A stretch of 64,000 bases of DNA from Sandaracinus sp964481145 (GTDB lineage: Bacteria; Myxococcota_A; Polyangia; Polyangiales; Sandaracinaceae): assembly GCA_964481145.1 (NCBI GenBank), contig CAYZTA010000029.1, forward strand, positions 5,482 to 69,481, in the 5' to 3' direction. The notes under the pieces were generated by a model that searched no databases, was not told where the DNA came from, and worked only from the letters and a program-made list of their open reading frames with translations. Positions 25,366 through 32,939 of this stretch are shown here, piece by piece; within the stretch, counting starts at the first letter, position 1, and the number at the start of each line of letters is the position of its first letter. The position numbers and the translations under genes were made by a program.

Positions 25366-25803
25366 TCAGGCCTCGATCGGCGTCACGCCCTTTTCTACGC
25401 CATCTGCGGGCCCTCGAGCGCCCATGATGCTGCGGGCGAGCTTGAAGTAGGCGTTCACGAATCGATTCCAATCGACCAGCGCTGCGCCCCACACTGCGTG
25501 CATGGCGGTGACTGTCTCTTCGTCTTCTTCTGCCCCCACGCGCTCGAATTCAGTGAGAATTCGATGTATGGAGAGCACCATCTCAGGGCCCGAAGAGGAC
25601 ATCTCATCGATGATGTCTTCACCGAGTCCGACGAGCCCGTAGAGTGTGGCTCGGCGCGTGGGATCGAGCTCGAGCGCGAAGAGCATGCGAAGGCACTTGA
25701 GTGCATCCCGCGACGCTTCTTTCTCGCCGCGGGCTCCCACGTCAGCCTCGAGGATCGAGACGATGAGAGCTTCCCACGCAGTGAGATCGTGTACGTTCGT
25801 CAT
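25366..25803 (-). CDS. Acidic helical protein, function unknown
   Basis: A 145-residue soluble protein, mostly alpha-helical by composition, with many Glu and Asp (for example ERVGAEEDEETVTAMHAVWG) and a C-terminal helix containing RFVNAYFKLARSIMG. I see no motif of a named family. It starts at the ATG 25803 and runs toward the phosphomevalonate kinase start, 55 bases away. Upstream lies an AT-rich palindromic region shared with the divergent regulator gene, so it may be under that regulator. A competing plus-strand reading frame over the same DNA is dominated by Arg, Ser and His and is less protein-like. I judge this minus-strand frame as the real gene. Confidence 0.65.
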   Translation of the reverse strand: MTNVHDLTAWEALIVSILEADVGARGEKEASRDALKCLRMLFALELDPTRRATLYGLVGLGEDIIDEMSSSGPEMVLSIHRILTEFERVGAEEDEETVTAMHAVWGAALVDWNRFVNAYFKLARSIMGARGPADGVEKGVTPIEA

Positions 25804-25873
25804 GTTGCGGTTGACACCTCACTCGCAGCTGGTGCGTCCAGCATCAATCGGGCTCGCCTGCCATGTCAACCAA

Positions 25874-25895
25874 GAATACGATATAAATCGTATTC
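25874..25895. promoter_or_regulatory. Perfect 22-base palindrome, likely operator of the HTH gene
   Basis: The arms GAATACGAT and ATCGTATTC flank ATAA with no mismatch, within a short AT-rich island. It lies 49 bases before the HTH gene (ATG 25944) and 71 bases upstream of the divergent minus gene start (25803). The motif TACGAT, a -10-like sequence, occurs in both arms, so the palindrome could overlap divergent promoters. A TTGACA (minus strand, 25865-25870) lies beside it. Autoregulation by the Cro/C1-type protein next door is the simplest reading, but it is an inference. Confidence 0.65.
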
Positions 25896-25943
25896 CCATG
25901 TTCTGTCGAATGGACGAACTGCTTTTCGATACTCCGCCAGCTT

Positions 25944-26285
25944 ATGGTGGCGCTCCTTCAGCGGATGTTTTCGCAACGGCTCGCGACCGCCCGTCATGCG
26001 GCGAAGATCTCACAAGCCGAGCTCGCGGAGCGAACTCAGTTGTCGGCGGAGTTCATCAGCCGGCTCGAGCGGGGAGTGACTCTCCCTTCCCTGGAGACGT
26101 TGATGCGCCTTTGCGACGCGCTCGATTGCACTCCCAACGACCTTCTCGTGCCGAGCCATGGAGGTGAACGACTCGAGCAGCTCCGTGCCCGAATCGAGAG
26201 TGCCGAGCCAGAGATTGCGCACGACGTCATCCGCGTTGCCGAAGCCGTGCTCGAGTACGAAGCGCGACGGCGTCGAAAGCCGTAA
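25944..26285 (+). CDS. Cro/C1-type (XRE) transcriptional regulator
   Basis: The 113-residue protein has an N-terminal helix-turn-helix: RLATARHAAKISQAELAERT, then SAEFISRLERGVTLPSLETL and LCDALDCTPNDLL, the classic Cro/C1 helix pattern from residues ~13 to 68. The C-terminal 45 residues are helical and basic at the end (EYEARRRRKP) and could mediate dimerisation. ATG 25944 starts the domain with a short extension; ATG 25965 (MFSQRL) is an alternative. A 22-base perfect palindrome lies upstream and fits a dimer operator. Downstream come the tiny lipoprotein, a sulfatase-superfamily enzyme and a membrane protein, which are candidates for its regulon by position only. Confidence 0.88.
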   Translation: MVALLQRMFSQRLATARHAAKISQAELAERTQLSAEFISRLERGVTLPSLETLMRLCDALDCTPNDLLVPSHGGERLEQLRARIESAEPEIAHDVIRVAEAVLEYEARRRRKP

Positions 26286-26370
26286 ATCGTTCAGACGAGA
26301 GCGTGACGAATTCGTCCAACGCGAAGCACCGCCTCCTCCACCAAGACCATCGTTCCTGTTGCACCGAAGA

Positions 26371-26376
26371 AGGAGG
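26371..26376 (+). promoter_or_regulatory. Ribosome binding site AGGAGG deciding start 26384
   Basis: AGGAGG is seven bases before ATG 26384. It supports this start over an earlier in-frame one that would add a non-hydrophobic extension, and is unusually strong for this window. Confidence 0.7.
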
Positions 26377-26383
26377 ATGGCGA

Positions 26384-26542
26384 ATGTCGCGTCTCAACAT
26401 GCTGGTCCTGATCGCGTTCACGTGGTGTGGCTGCTCGCAACCGACAGCATCGGATCAGGCCGAGCGATATTTGGAAGAGAACCCGAACGGTCCGCGACGC
26501 GATTGGATGCGTGAGCGAGCGCCATCCGGGCCAAGCCGCTGA
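26384..26542 (+). CDS. Very small lipoprotein-like peptide
   Basis: Fifty-two residues: MSRLNMLVLIAFTWCGC opens with a hydrophobic signal ending in a cysteine pair (Cys15 and Cys17), then a hydrophilic tail with acidic and basic residues (SDQAERYLEENPNGPRRDWM). The lipobox is imperfect, so lipidation is uncertain, but a signal-like start plus a consensus ribosome site make it a genuine gene candidate. Small outer-membrane lipoproteins of this size occur in bacterial envelopes, for example entericidin-like peptides, though I see no sequence match. It lies 98 bases after the HTH gene and about 105 bases before the sulfatase gene, with a hairpin between. Confidence 0.5.
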   Translation: MSRLNMLVLIAFTWCGCSQPTASDQAERYLEENPNGPRRDWMRERAPSGPSR

Positions 26543-26618
26543 GTCGGGATCGTTCGGTCATTCCGTTGGAGCATCGGCGGGCTTGAAACGCTGGGCGCGC
26601 TGTCCGAGAGGATTGCCC

Positions 26619-26634
26619 CCCGAATTCATTCGGG
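26619..26634 (+). terminator. Hairpin after the small lipoprotein gene
   Basis: CCCGAA and TTCGGG surround TTCA at 26619-26634, 77 bases after the stop of the small gene. No T-run follows. It may attenuate transcription into the sulfatase gene, which starts at 26648. Confidence 0.35.
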
Positions 26635-26647
26635 CTACACACGCTCC

Positions 26648-29332
26648 GTGTCCTTCGGAGCCGCTCCTCGCGCGAACCAACCTTCGTTGATCGCAGTGAG
26701 CATCTTGGTGACAGCGATCACCGCACTGGCGATGGCGATCGCTGATCTGATCCAGGCGGCGATCCGGGTGACCGCGCCGCGCGTGGGTCCCTTGGACTTC
26801 GCTATCGCAGGCCTGCACCTCTTCGCACTCTACGCCGTGGCGGGTGTGACGATCGGGATGCTGATGGGGGGGCTTCTCGTGACGGTGCGCCGAGTCCCAA
26901 GCGTTGCGGACTCGCTCGCTCGGATGAGCTCGCGCGAATTCTGGCTACGTCCCGATCCAACTGGTGTCGCGAGCTGGGTTGCGAGCGTGATTGTCGCAGG
27001 TCTGCTCGTGACTTCCGTCGCGGTGGGTCACATGTCATTCGTCACCCGCTTTCACCGCGCCGACCTCGCGGGCTATCTCCTTGGCGCAGTGACCCTCGCT
27101 ATCGTGGTGATGCTGGCCTGGGCCCGAGCGTGGCTCACGAACCTACTACGGTCGTGGATCGCGATCCTTGGCAAACTTGGTACCTACGCGGCCTTCGCTG
27201 CGCTCGTGCTCGTCGCCACAGTCACGATGACGGCGCTCTTCCTGGTCGCGCATCCGGAGATCCTGCTCGCCTACGATCCGATTGCGCTCGCGTGGATCCC
27301 CTCGAGTTTGGTTGCATGGTTGCTCGTGGCGATGCTCATTGGGCCCCGCATCCGACGTTTGCGAGCATGGTCTCTGCGTGCCAGTGCAGCGGTGCTGGTC
27401 GTACTCGCGTTGGGTGGATGTTTCGCGAGCGCGATCACATTTGGCGAATCAAATCGCGTGCGTAGCGTGGTCGAGCAACGGAGCGTGATCGGTCGACGCA
27501 TGATCCGAGCTCTTTCGCAGCTCACTGATCGTGATGGAGATCACTATTCCTGGGCGTTCGGTGGTGGTGATTGCGATGATACGAATCCAAGCATTCATCC
27601 CGGGGCGATCGATGAAGAAGGTGATGGGATCGATCTGGACTGTTTCGGAGGAGATGGAGCGCCGGTGATCATCCAGCGTGGACGCGGCGCGTTTGGCGCT
27701 GTACCACGTGGGCTCGAGCGTCCGAATGTTTTAGTGGTCACAATCGACGCGCTCCGCCGCGATCATCTCGGCGCTTACGGTTACGAGCGGCCGACCTCAC
27801 CCAATATCGATCGCTTCGCCGCCCAGTCTGTCCACTTTGCCAGCGTCGTGCCGCAGTCCTCGCGCTCGATGCGCTCGATACCAGCGATGTGGACGGGGAA
27901 CTTCCCGTCCGAGATTGCCTATGGCCCCCAATATCTCTGGCCCTCGCTTCTGCCCGAGAATGTGACGGCGCCCGAGCTGATTCGCGACCGCGCTGGCTAC
28001 CAGACGTCGGTGATCATGGCCACCAACTACTTTGAGCGGATGAGCGATTTCTTCCAGGGGTTTGAGCGGGTCACGCAGTTCGAAGTTCCCGACCCACCAC
28101 GCGACCGTGCGGTGAATCAAGCGCTCCCCGAGCTCCAACGCCTTGCTGGCAGTGATTCTCCGTGGCTTCTCTGGGTTCACCTCTACAACTGTCACGTGCC
28201 GTACCTGCAGGATGGTGTGCCTTCACAGTTTGGTAGTGAACAAGCCGACCATTACGACACCGAGATTATCTTTGCCGATCAGCAATTTCAGCGTCTGCTC
28301 GATGGGCTCGAAGAGTTGGGGCTGCGTGACCGTACGGTGGTGGTGCTCGCTTCTGATCACGGGGAGGGATTCGGCGAGCACGGCACGTTCGGCCACTCGA
28401 CGACACTCTACGAGGAAGAGCTCCGCTCGGTCTTGATGATGCGTATCCCCGGCGTCCCACCGCGGCGCATCGATGGACTTGTCGGTCTGCATGACGTTGC
28501 GCCGACCATCCTCAACCTCGCAGGTGTCGAACCGATCGATGACGTTTCGGGCATCAGTCTGCTTCCATTCGCGACTGGCGAGCGCGAGCCTGACCCTGGG
28601 CGTTCGGTGTTTGCCGAGCTCATGCCGGATGGCCTCACGCCCTACGACATCAAAGTGATGCGGAGAGGCAACCACAAGCTGATGTGGTGGGTGCGCGACG
28701 GGACCTATCAGTACTTCGAGCTCGCCGAAGATCCCGGAGAGCTTCATGACCTTTCGGACGTGCGGAGTGACGATGCGCGCGCGATGCTCGGCGAGCTTCG
28801 GGCGTGGGTCGCGCGTGCGAGCCGGGCCGAAAACCGTACTGACACCTTTGTCGACCAGAATCGACTCCGCGTGGTCCCCCCTGACATCACGCATCCGATT
28901 GAGATTCGGTATCCCGGGATGTTTACGATCGTTGGTTTCGATCTGCCAAAGAGCCGCTTCCAGCGTGGTGAAACGATCCCATTGACTTTCTACTACCGCG
29001 TCGATAACGCGATCGATCGCGACCTCTTCTTTTACGTCGACATCACCGGCCCACCCGGTGTGGACATCCCCGCGCATTTTCACGCCTGGCACTACCCGCT
29101 GCACTCACGCTATCCGACCACGCGCTGGAGGGTGGGGGAGGTCATTCGGGATCCAACACCAATCGTGATCCCCGAAGCACTCGAGGCTCCGGTGCGTCTG
29201 CATCTCTCGCTCAGAGTACGAGATGGGTCTCAGTTGATTGAGGGCGAACGCGCGGGACGCCACGATACCTCATGGTCGCTCGCCGACTTCGAGGTCGTTC
29301 TCGAGGGCGCATCACCAGCGCCCACGCGATGA
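26648..29332 (+). CDS. Membrane-anchored sulfatase-superfamily enzyme with MopE-like insert
   Basis: The 894-residue protein opens with seven or so hydrophobic segments (to ~residue 275), then a MopE-like stretch, DGDHYSWAFGGGDCDD, NPSIHPGAIDEEG, DGIDLDCFGGDG (~residues 298-336). The catalytic domain follows: NVLVVTIDALRRDHLGAYGY (first metal aspartate), a nucleophile region QSSRSMRSIPAMWTGNFPSE, then SDHGEGFGEHGTFGHST with further metal ligands, and a DPGELHDLSD tail. The sulfatase C/S-x-P-x-R signature is absent, so formylglycine chemistry is doubtful; a phosphoglycerol-transferase-like or phosphatase role is possible. The last ~180 residues add a beta-rich domain (YRVDNAIDRDLFFYVDITGP) that might bind carbohydrate. 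Starts at GTG 26648 without a good SD. Overall fold is well supported; reaction is not. Confidence 0.85.
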   Translation: MSFGAAPRANQPSLIAVSILVTAITALAMAIADLIQAAIRVTAPRVGPLDFAIAGLHLFALYAVAGVTIGMLMGGLLVTVRRVPSVADSLARMSSREFWLRPDPTGVASWVASVIVAGLLVTSVAVGHMSFVTRFHRADLAGYLLGAVTLAIVVMLAWARAWLTNLLRSWIAILGKLGTYAAFAALVLVATVTMTALFLVAHPEILLAYDPIALAWIPSSLVAWLLVAMLIGPRIRRLRAWSLRASAAVLVVLALGGCFASAITFGESNRVRSVVEQRSVIGRRMIRALSQLTDRDGDHYSWAFGGGDCDDTNPSIHPGAIDEEGDGIDLDCFGGDGAPVIIQRGRGAFGAVPRGLERPNVLVVTIDALRRDHLGAYGYERPTSPNIDRFAAQSVHFASVVPQSSRSMRSIPAMWTGNFPSEIAYGPQYLWPSLLPENVTAPELIRDRAGYQTSVIMATNYFERMSDFFQGFERVTQFEVPDPPRDRAVNQALPELQRLAGSDSPWLLWVHLYNCHVPYLQDGVPSQFGSEQADHYDTEIIFADQQFQRLLDGLEELGLRDRTVVVLASDHGEGFGEHGTFGHSTTLYEEELRSVLMMRIPGVPPRRIDGLVGLHDVAPTILNLAGVEPIDDVSGISLLPFATGEREPDPGRSVFAELMPDGLTPYDIKVMRRGNHKLMWWVRDGTYQYFELAEDPGELHDLSDVRSDDARAMLGELRAWVARASRAENRTDTFVDQNRLRVVPPDITHPIEIRYPGMFTIVGFDLPKSRFQRGETIPLTFYYRVDNAIDRDLFFYVDITGPPGVDIPAHFHAWHYPLHSRYPTTRWRVGEVIRDPTPIVIPEALEAPVRLHLSLRVRDGSQLIEGERAGRHDTSWSLADFEVVLEGASPAPTR

Positions 29333-29340
29333 CTTGAGAC

Positions 29341-30864
29341 TTGCGTCTTCAGTCGTCCAAACAAAGCGTCCCTTGCCTCGCTGTCCGTCGTGAACTAAGC
29401 CGGCGCCCGGTGCTTCTACCTGTCGGTCAGACACGGAAGCTTTGGCTTCGTCGTGTATTGGTGCTCGGATGTGCGACGCTGGCGAGTGGGCTCGCGTGGG
29501 TGTTCGAACTCCCAGGACATCGCGAACTCGTGAACTGGTTCTATCCGGTGCGCTGGCGCGCGCTGGACCTACCGGCGATGTCCGTCGCGTTTGGGATCGC
29601 GGCGTTGGTGTTGGCGTGGTTGGTTCTGCGTGTCGCTGCTGCGCGCAGACACGGGCTCGCGTTGGCGCTGCTCGTGAGCACGAGTCTCGCGGCTCAGTTT
29701 GCAGCACTGCTCCTCGTTGGACCGAATTTCGAGACCGCAGTCGAGCGTTGCGAAGGGGGGCATGGTGCCTTCTTGAAGGCTGCTCATGACACACGGGATC
29801 GAGCGCTGCTCGAGGTCCTGCGCGCCTATCCAGAGGAGGCCACCGAGGGACGGTTGGGAGCTTTTGCTCCGAGCAAGCCACCAGGCACGTTCGCAGTGTA
29901 TCGCTGGATCTACGATCTCGGCACGCGCGAGCCTCTGCTCACGGTGCTCGCTCCGATCCACGAGTTCGCCATGAGTCGTCCACATTTGCGTGCCTATCCC
30001 GACGCAGTTGCCGCGGCGATCGTGCTTTTTCCACTTCTTACAGCATTCGTCACGCTGCCCATCGTCTGGCTAGGGCGCTCGCTGAGCGGACACGTGATGG
30101 TGGGGTACTGGTCCGCTTTGATATGGACGAGCTGCCCGGCGGTGCTCGTGATCACACATCACACCGATGGCTCTTGGTATCCGCTCCTTGTCGTCACAGC
30201 GTGCGCAGCTGCCGCGTCGGGCGTTCGCAATGATCGCGTGGCGTTCTCGTTCGGCGGGGGGCTTGTGCTCGCCCTTGCGATTTGGAGCAGCTATGGACTT
30301 TTGCCCTCGTTTGGATTCGCGATTGCGGCGCAGCTCGCGGTATCGGTCCATCGCGGACCGCCGAGCGAGCTCAGTCGCATTGCGCGACACGTCACAGCCC
30401 TCGGACTCGGGCTCGGGACCGGGTTCGCCGCCCTCGTGGGAAGCGGCATATTCGCCTCGCCGCTCGAGGGGTATCGCGTCGCGATGGAGTACCATGAGCG
30501 CTGGAAAAACGGCTTCATTGGAGGCCGGTGGGGCCTCACCGGTGCACTGGAATTTTGGGCATGGGCAGGGCTTCCTCTGTTGGCGCTCTTCTTCGCTGCG
30601 CTCACGAACTCGTTCTCTCGTCGAGCACGCGCGTGGACCCTGCTCGGCGGGCTGGTGCTCGCTGTGCACCTCGTTGTCCTGCTCTACGCAGGGTGCAACG
30701 AATCGGCCCGGCTCTGGCTCTTCCAGCTTCCGCTGTTCGTGGTCGTTGTCGCAAGCGATCTTTGGTACGTGTCAGCACGCTCTGATCGACATCTGCTGAT
30801 CGCTCTTGTGCTCGCCGCACAGTTCGCGCTCACCCCGATCACGCGGGCGGGAGGAGGGTGGTAA
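29341..30864 (+). CDS. Polytopic membrane protein, glycosyltransferase-C-like
   Basis: About 507 residues with roughly ten to twelve hydrophobic segments and few charged loops. A loop with SKPPGTFAVYRWIYDLG (around residue 180) resembles the KPP(L/G) motif found in GT-C transferases such as the PMT/ArnT groups, which use lipid-linked sugar donors. The C-terminal third has GGRWGLTGALEFWAWAGLPL, a spacing seen in related unknown membrane proteins. I see no acidic catalytic motif that I would defend, so transferase is a hypothesis. The first in-frame start is TTG 29341, eight bases after the sulfatase stop; GTG 29410 is an alternative. The tight spacing suggests a two-gene unit, possibly modifying an exported glycan. 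Confidence 0.72.
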   Translation: MRLQSSKQSVPCLAVRRELSRRPVLLPVGQTRKLWLRRVLVLGCATLASGLAWVFELPGHRELVNWFYPVRWRALDLPAMSVAFGIAALVLAWLVLRVAAARRHGLALALLVSTSLAAQFAALLLVGPNFETAVERCEGGHGAFLKAAHDTRDRALLEVLRAYPEEATEGRLGAFAPSKPPGTFAVYRWIYDLGTREPLLTVLAPIHEFAMSRPHLRAYPDAVAAAIVLFPLLTAFVTLPIVWLGRSLSGHVMVGYWSALIWTSCPAVLVITHHTDGSWYPLLVVTACAAAASGVRNDRVAFSFGGGLVLALAIWSSYGLLPSFGFAIAAQLAVSVHRGPPSELSRIARHVTALGLGLGTGFAALVGSGIFASPLEGYRVAMEYHERWKNGFIGGRWGLTGALEFWAWAGLPLLALFFAALTNSFSRRARAWTLLGGLVLAVHLVVLLYAGCNESARLWLFQLPLFVVVVASDLWYVSARSDRHLLIALVLAAQFALTPITRAGGGW

Positions 30865-30872
30865 AGGTCTCA

Positions 30873-31301
30873 TCATGGTCGGCTCGCGTCGAAAGCAAGT
30901 GCGAGGAAACCTACGGCGAGGCCGAGAAAGCCAAAGAGAGCGCCGGTCACCGACAGGCCGATCACCAACGCAAAGCCTGCCGTTCCAAGACGCTGCTTCG
31001 CTGTTGGGTCGCGCAGTGCGTAGATCAACGTGCCAATCCCCATGAACACCGAGATTGGCGCGAGCAAAAAATAAAACGTTCCCAACATGGATAAACAACA
31101 CGTCGCGATTCCCAGAAGTGACGACGTTGCCGAAGCGCCGTAGAGGTTGCGCACCGACGTCGGGTCTTGGGCCTCGACCACTGTGTTCGACTGAGCCACT
31201 GCTTGGGCCGAACGACAGGTACGGCAAACCAATCTCCCCGAATCGTCGTACGCAGCCGTCGATGGGTCGAACGACTGCTGACATAGCGGACAAACCGACA
31301 T
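30873..31301 (-). CDS. Zinc-ribbon membrane protein, DUF4190-like
   Basis: A 142-residue protein. The N terminus is a small zinc-ribbon-like module with two CxxC pairs, CPLC and CRTC, from residues 4 to 29. A ~25-residue linker follows and then three hydrophobic segments (LLGIATCCLSMLGTFYFLLA, SVFMGIGTLIYAL and GFALVIGLSVTGALFGFLGL). This zinc-ribbon plus membrane pattern is common in bacterial proteins of unknown role. A GAGGAGGG precedes two consecutive ATGs; ATG 31301 has the better spacing. It converges with the membrane protein gene that ends at 30864. Likely a cytoplasmic zinc module with an inner-membrane tail. Confidence 0.78.
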   Translation of the reverse strand: MSVCPLCQQSFDPSTAAYDDSGRLVCRTCRSAQAVAQSNTVVEAQDPTSVRNLYGASATSSLLGIATCCLSMLGTFYFLLAPISVFMGIGTLIYALRDPTAKQRLGTAGFALVIGLSVTGALFGFLGLAVGFLALAFDASRP

Positions 31302-31383
31302 CATCCCTCCTCGGAATCACGTTCCGAATCATTATACCGGGACGTTGCGAGGCTCTTTGATGACCAACGACAAAAATTAAAGA

Positions 31384-31419
31384 AAAAGGGAGCACGACGT
31401 TTCGTCGTGGCTCCCTTTT
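31384..31419 (-). terminator. Strong intrinsic terminator (minus strand)
   Basis: On the minus strand a stem AAAAGGGAG/CACGACG pairs with CGTCGTG/CTCCCTTTT around an AAA loop with one bulged C, followed by a TTTTTC run. This is the clearest intrinsic terminator in the window. It lies 17 bases after the stop of the metal-binding lipoprotein gene at 31437 and ends that transcript. Confidence 0.85.
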
Positions 31420-31436
31420 CGAGCGCTCCAAAAAGC

Positions 31437-31766
31437 TCAGCTCTCGGAGTCGGCTTCTTCGTGGTCGTGCGGCAGGTATTGATGCGGGTTCGCTTGGAAA
31501 CGCTCCCCACAACCAGGGCAGCAAAAATAGTAGGTGTGGCCGTCGTGCTCTGCCGTGGGTGAGTTCTCGGTGACGACGAATTCCTCGCCGCTCACCGGGC
31601 AGGTGGTGCGATCCCCAATCTGTGCTTGGCTGAACGGCACGAGGGTCTGCTGTTCGGCGCCGCTCGTCGGAGCCTCGCTCTCGGCCGTCGTCGAAGAAGA
31701 AGATGCAGCTCCGCCGCACGCGGCAAGAGCAAGCCCAGCAAGGAGAATCAGAGTATTCCGTGTCAT
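31437..31766 (-). CDS. Lipoprotein with YHS/TRASH-like metal-binding domain
   Basis: A 109-residue lipoprotein (LALAAC, Cys17) with a low-complexity Ser/Thr/Glu linker. Residues ~55-100 hold a compact cysteine domain: CPVSGEEF, then HTYYFCCPGC and GERFQANPHQYL. This is the YHS/TRASH pattern, which binds metals such as copper or mercury in some proteins, and occurs in copper ATPases. The C terminus is acidic and histidine-rich (PHDHEEADSES), consistent with extra metal binding. The longer upstream starts (31844 and 31778) are possible; 31766 gives the best signal. It is monocistronic, ending at a strong terminator, and diverges from the prenyl synthase gene at 31908. Metal identity is unknown. 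Confidence 0.82.
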   Translation of the reverse strand: MTRNTLILLAGLALAACGGAASSSSTTAESEAPTSGAEQQTLVPFSQAQIGDRTTCPVSGEEFVVTENSPTAEHDGHTYYFCCPGCGERFQANPHQYLPHDHEEADSES

Positions 31767-31805
31767 GGTGCACTTCATAACGCGAGCCGCCCGGGAAGGC
31801 TCGTA

Positions 31806-31841
31806 CGAACCGAAGGACATTCCGAGTTTTCTCACGGTTCG
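31806..31841. promoter_or_regulatory. Inverted repeat in the divergent 31767-31907 region
   Basis: CGAACCG (31806-31812) and CGGTTCG (31835-31841) are exact inverted arms 22 bases apart, between the metal-binding lipoprotein and the prenyl synthase genes. Spacing of two turns suggests a dimer site, but this is only suggestive. Confidence 0.3.
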
Positions 31842-31907
31842 CACTTATTTGATGATACAGACCACGAAGCTTGACGGACCGGGTCTCGGCGCCCACGATC
31901 GCGCGCC

Positions 31908-32939
31908 ATGACATCCAAGGGGCAATGGTTGGACGAAGTCCGAAACGGCGTGGACGCTCGTCTGGCCCAGTTTTTCGAGGCTGAAACGGCGCATGCGAAG
32001 ACGCTCGCGCCAGAAGCCGTCGAGCTCGTCGATGCGATTGCGGCGCTGACCATGCGGGGCGGCAAACGGCTTCGACCTGCCGTGCTCGTGGCGGCGTTTC
32101 GCAGTGTCGCTCCCGAGCGCGGTTGGCAAGAGACACTGCCTGCGTGTGCGGCGCTCGAGATGCTCCAGAGTTATTTGCTCATCCACGACGATTGGATGGA
32201 CGGGGACGAGCAGCGTCGAGGTGGCCCTGCCGTCCATGCTGCGATCGCAACGCAGCATGGTGACGCGCATTTGGGCGCGAGCCTTGCCGTGCTCGCGGGA
32301 GATCTTGCGTCGGCTTATGCACAGCAACTCGTGCTCGAGTCGTTCGAGTCGGCAGTGCGCGCGAAAGATATGCTCGCGGCGTTCGTTCGCATGCAGGTCG
32401 AGGTCGTCATGGGCCAGAGCCTCGATCTTCTTGCGATCGCCGACGTCTCGCGAATGCAACAGCTCAAGACGGGCAGCTACACGGTCGCAGGGCCGCTGCG
32501 TCTCGGAGCGCTCATCGGGGGCGCATCGGACGCTCAAATGGCGGCGCTCGAGGCCTTCGGCGCGCCCATGGGCGAGGCGTTCCAAGTTCGCGACGATCTG
32601 CTCGGGACCTTCGGGGATCCACGCGCCACAGGCAAGCCTTCGGGCAACGACGTGCGAGCGGGAAAGCGCACCGCGCTCGTGCGTGAGTGTGAGCGTCTCC
32701 TCAGCGGCAGCGAGCGTGAATTGCTGACGCGTGTGCTCGGAAAGCGCGACGCAAGCGATGCCGAGGTCGCCGCCGTGACCGAGCTCTTCGTGAAATCAGG
32801 CGCGCGGAAGAACGTCGAGCAAAAACTCACGACGCTCCTCGACCAGGCCTGCGCCGCCCTCGAGGGCGGCGTGCTCGCCGATCCGGGGCGATCGATGCTT
32901 CGAGAGCTCGCAGGCGCCCTCGCGATTCGTGACCGATGA
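31908..32939 (+). CDS. Polyprenyl diphosphate synthase (short-chain, FPP/GGPP type)
   Basis: The 343-residue enzyme condenses IPP with allylic diphosphates. It has GGKRLRP (51-57), the first aspartate-rich motif DDWMD (94-98) followed by RRGGPAVH, KTGSYT, and the second motif RDDLLGTFGDP (~228-238), where the last aspartate of DDxxD is glycine, as common in actinobacterial-type enzymes. Tyr89, five residues before the first aspartate, is the kind of bulky residue that limits product length, so FPP or GGPP is likely. The stop overlaps the mevalonate kinase ATG (ATGA). It is the first gene of the plus-strand isoprenoid operon. The product length is an inference from one residue. Confidence 0.93.
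   Translation: MTSKGQWLDEVRNGVDARLAQFFEAETAHAKTLAPEAVELVDAIAALTMRGGKRLRPAVLVAAFRSVAPERGWQETLPACAALEMLQSYLLIHDDWMDGDEQRRGGPAVHAAIATQHGDAHLGASLAVLAGDLASAYAQQLVLESFESAVRAKDMLAAFVRMQVEVVMGQSLDLLAIADVSRMQQLKTGSYTVAGPLRLGALIGGASDAQMAALEAFGAPMGEAFQVRDDLLGTFGDPRATGKPSGNDVRAGKRTALVRECERLLSGSERELLTRVLGKRDASDAEVAAVTELFVKSGARKNVEQKLTTLLDQACAALEGGVLADPGRSMLRELAGALAIRDR

Noticed and set aside
25336..26079. Plus-strand reading frame of about 247 residues across the unknown acidic gene and HTH promoter
   Set aside because: It covers the palindrome and has Arg/Ser/His-biased composition; the minus-strand frame (25366-25803) and the HTH gene are better.
26648..29332. Canonical formylglycine sulfatase
   Set aside because: C/S-x-P-x-R is not present at the nucleophile site, so I keep only superfamily membership.
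31301..31510. Minus-strand frame of 69 residues over the 31.4 kb terminator
   Set aside because: It runs through a strong hairpin and T-run and overlaps the zinc-ribbon start; composition is not protein-like.
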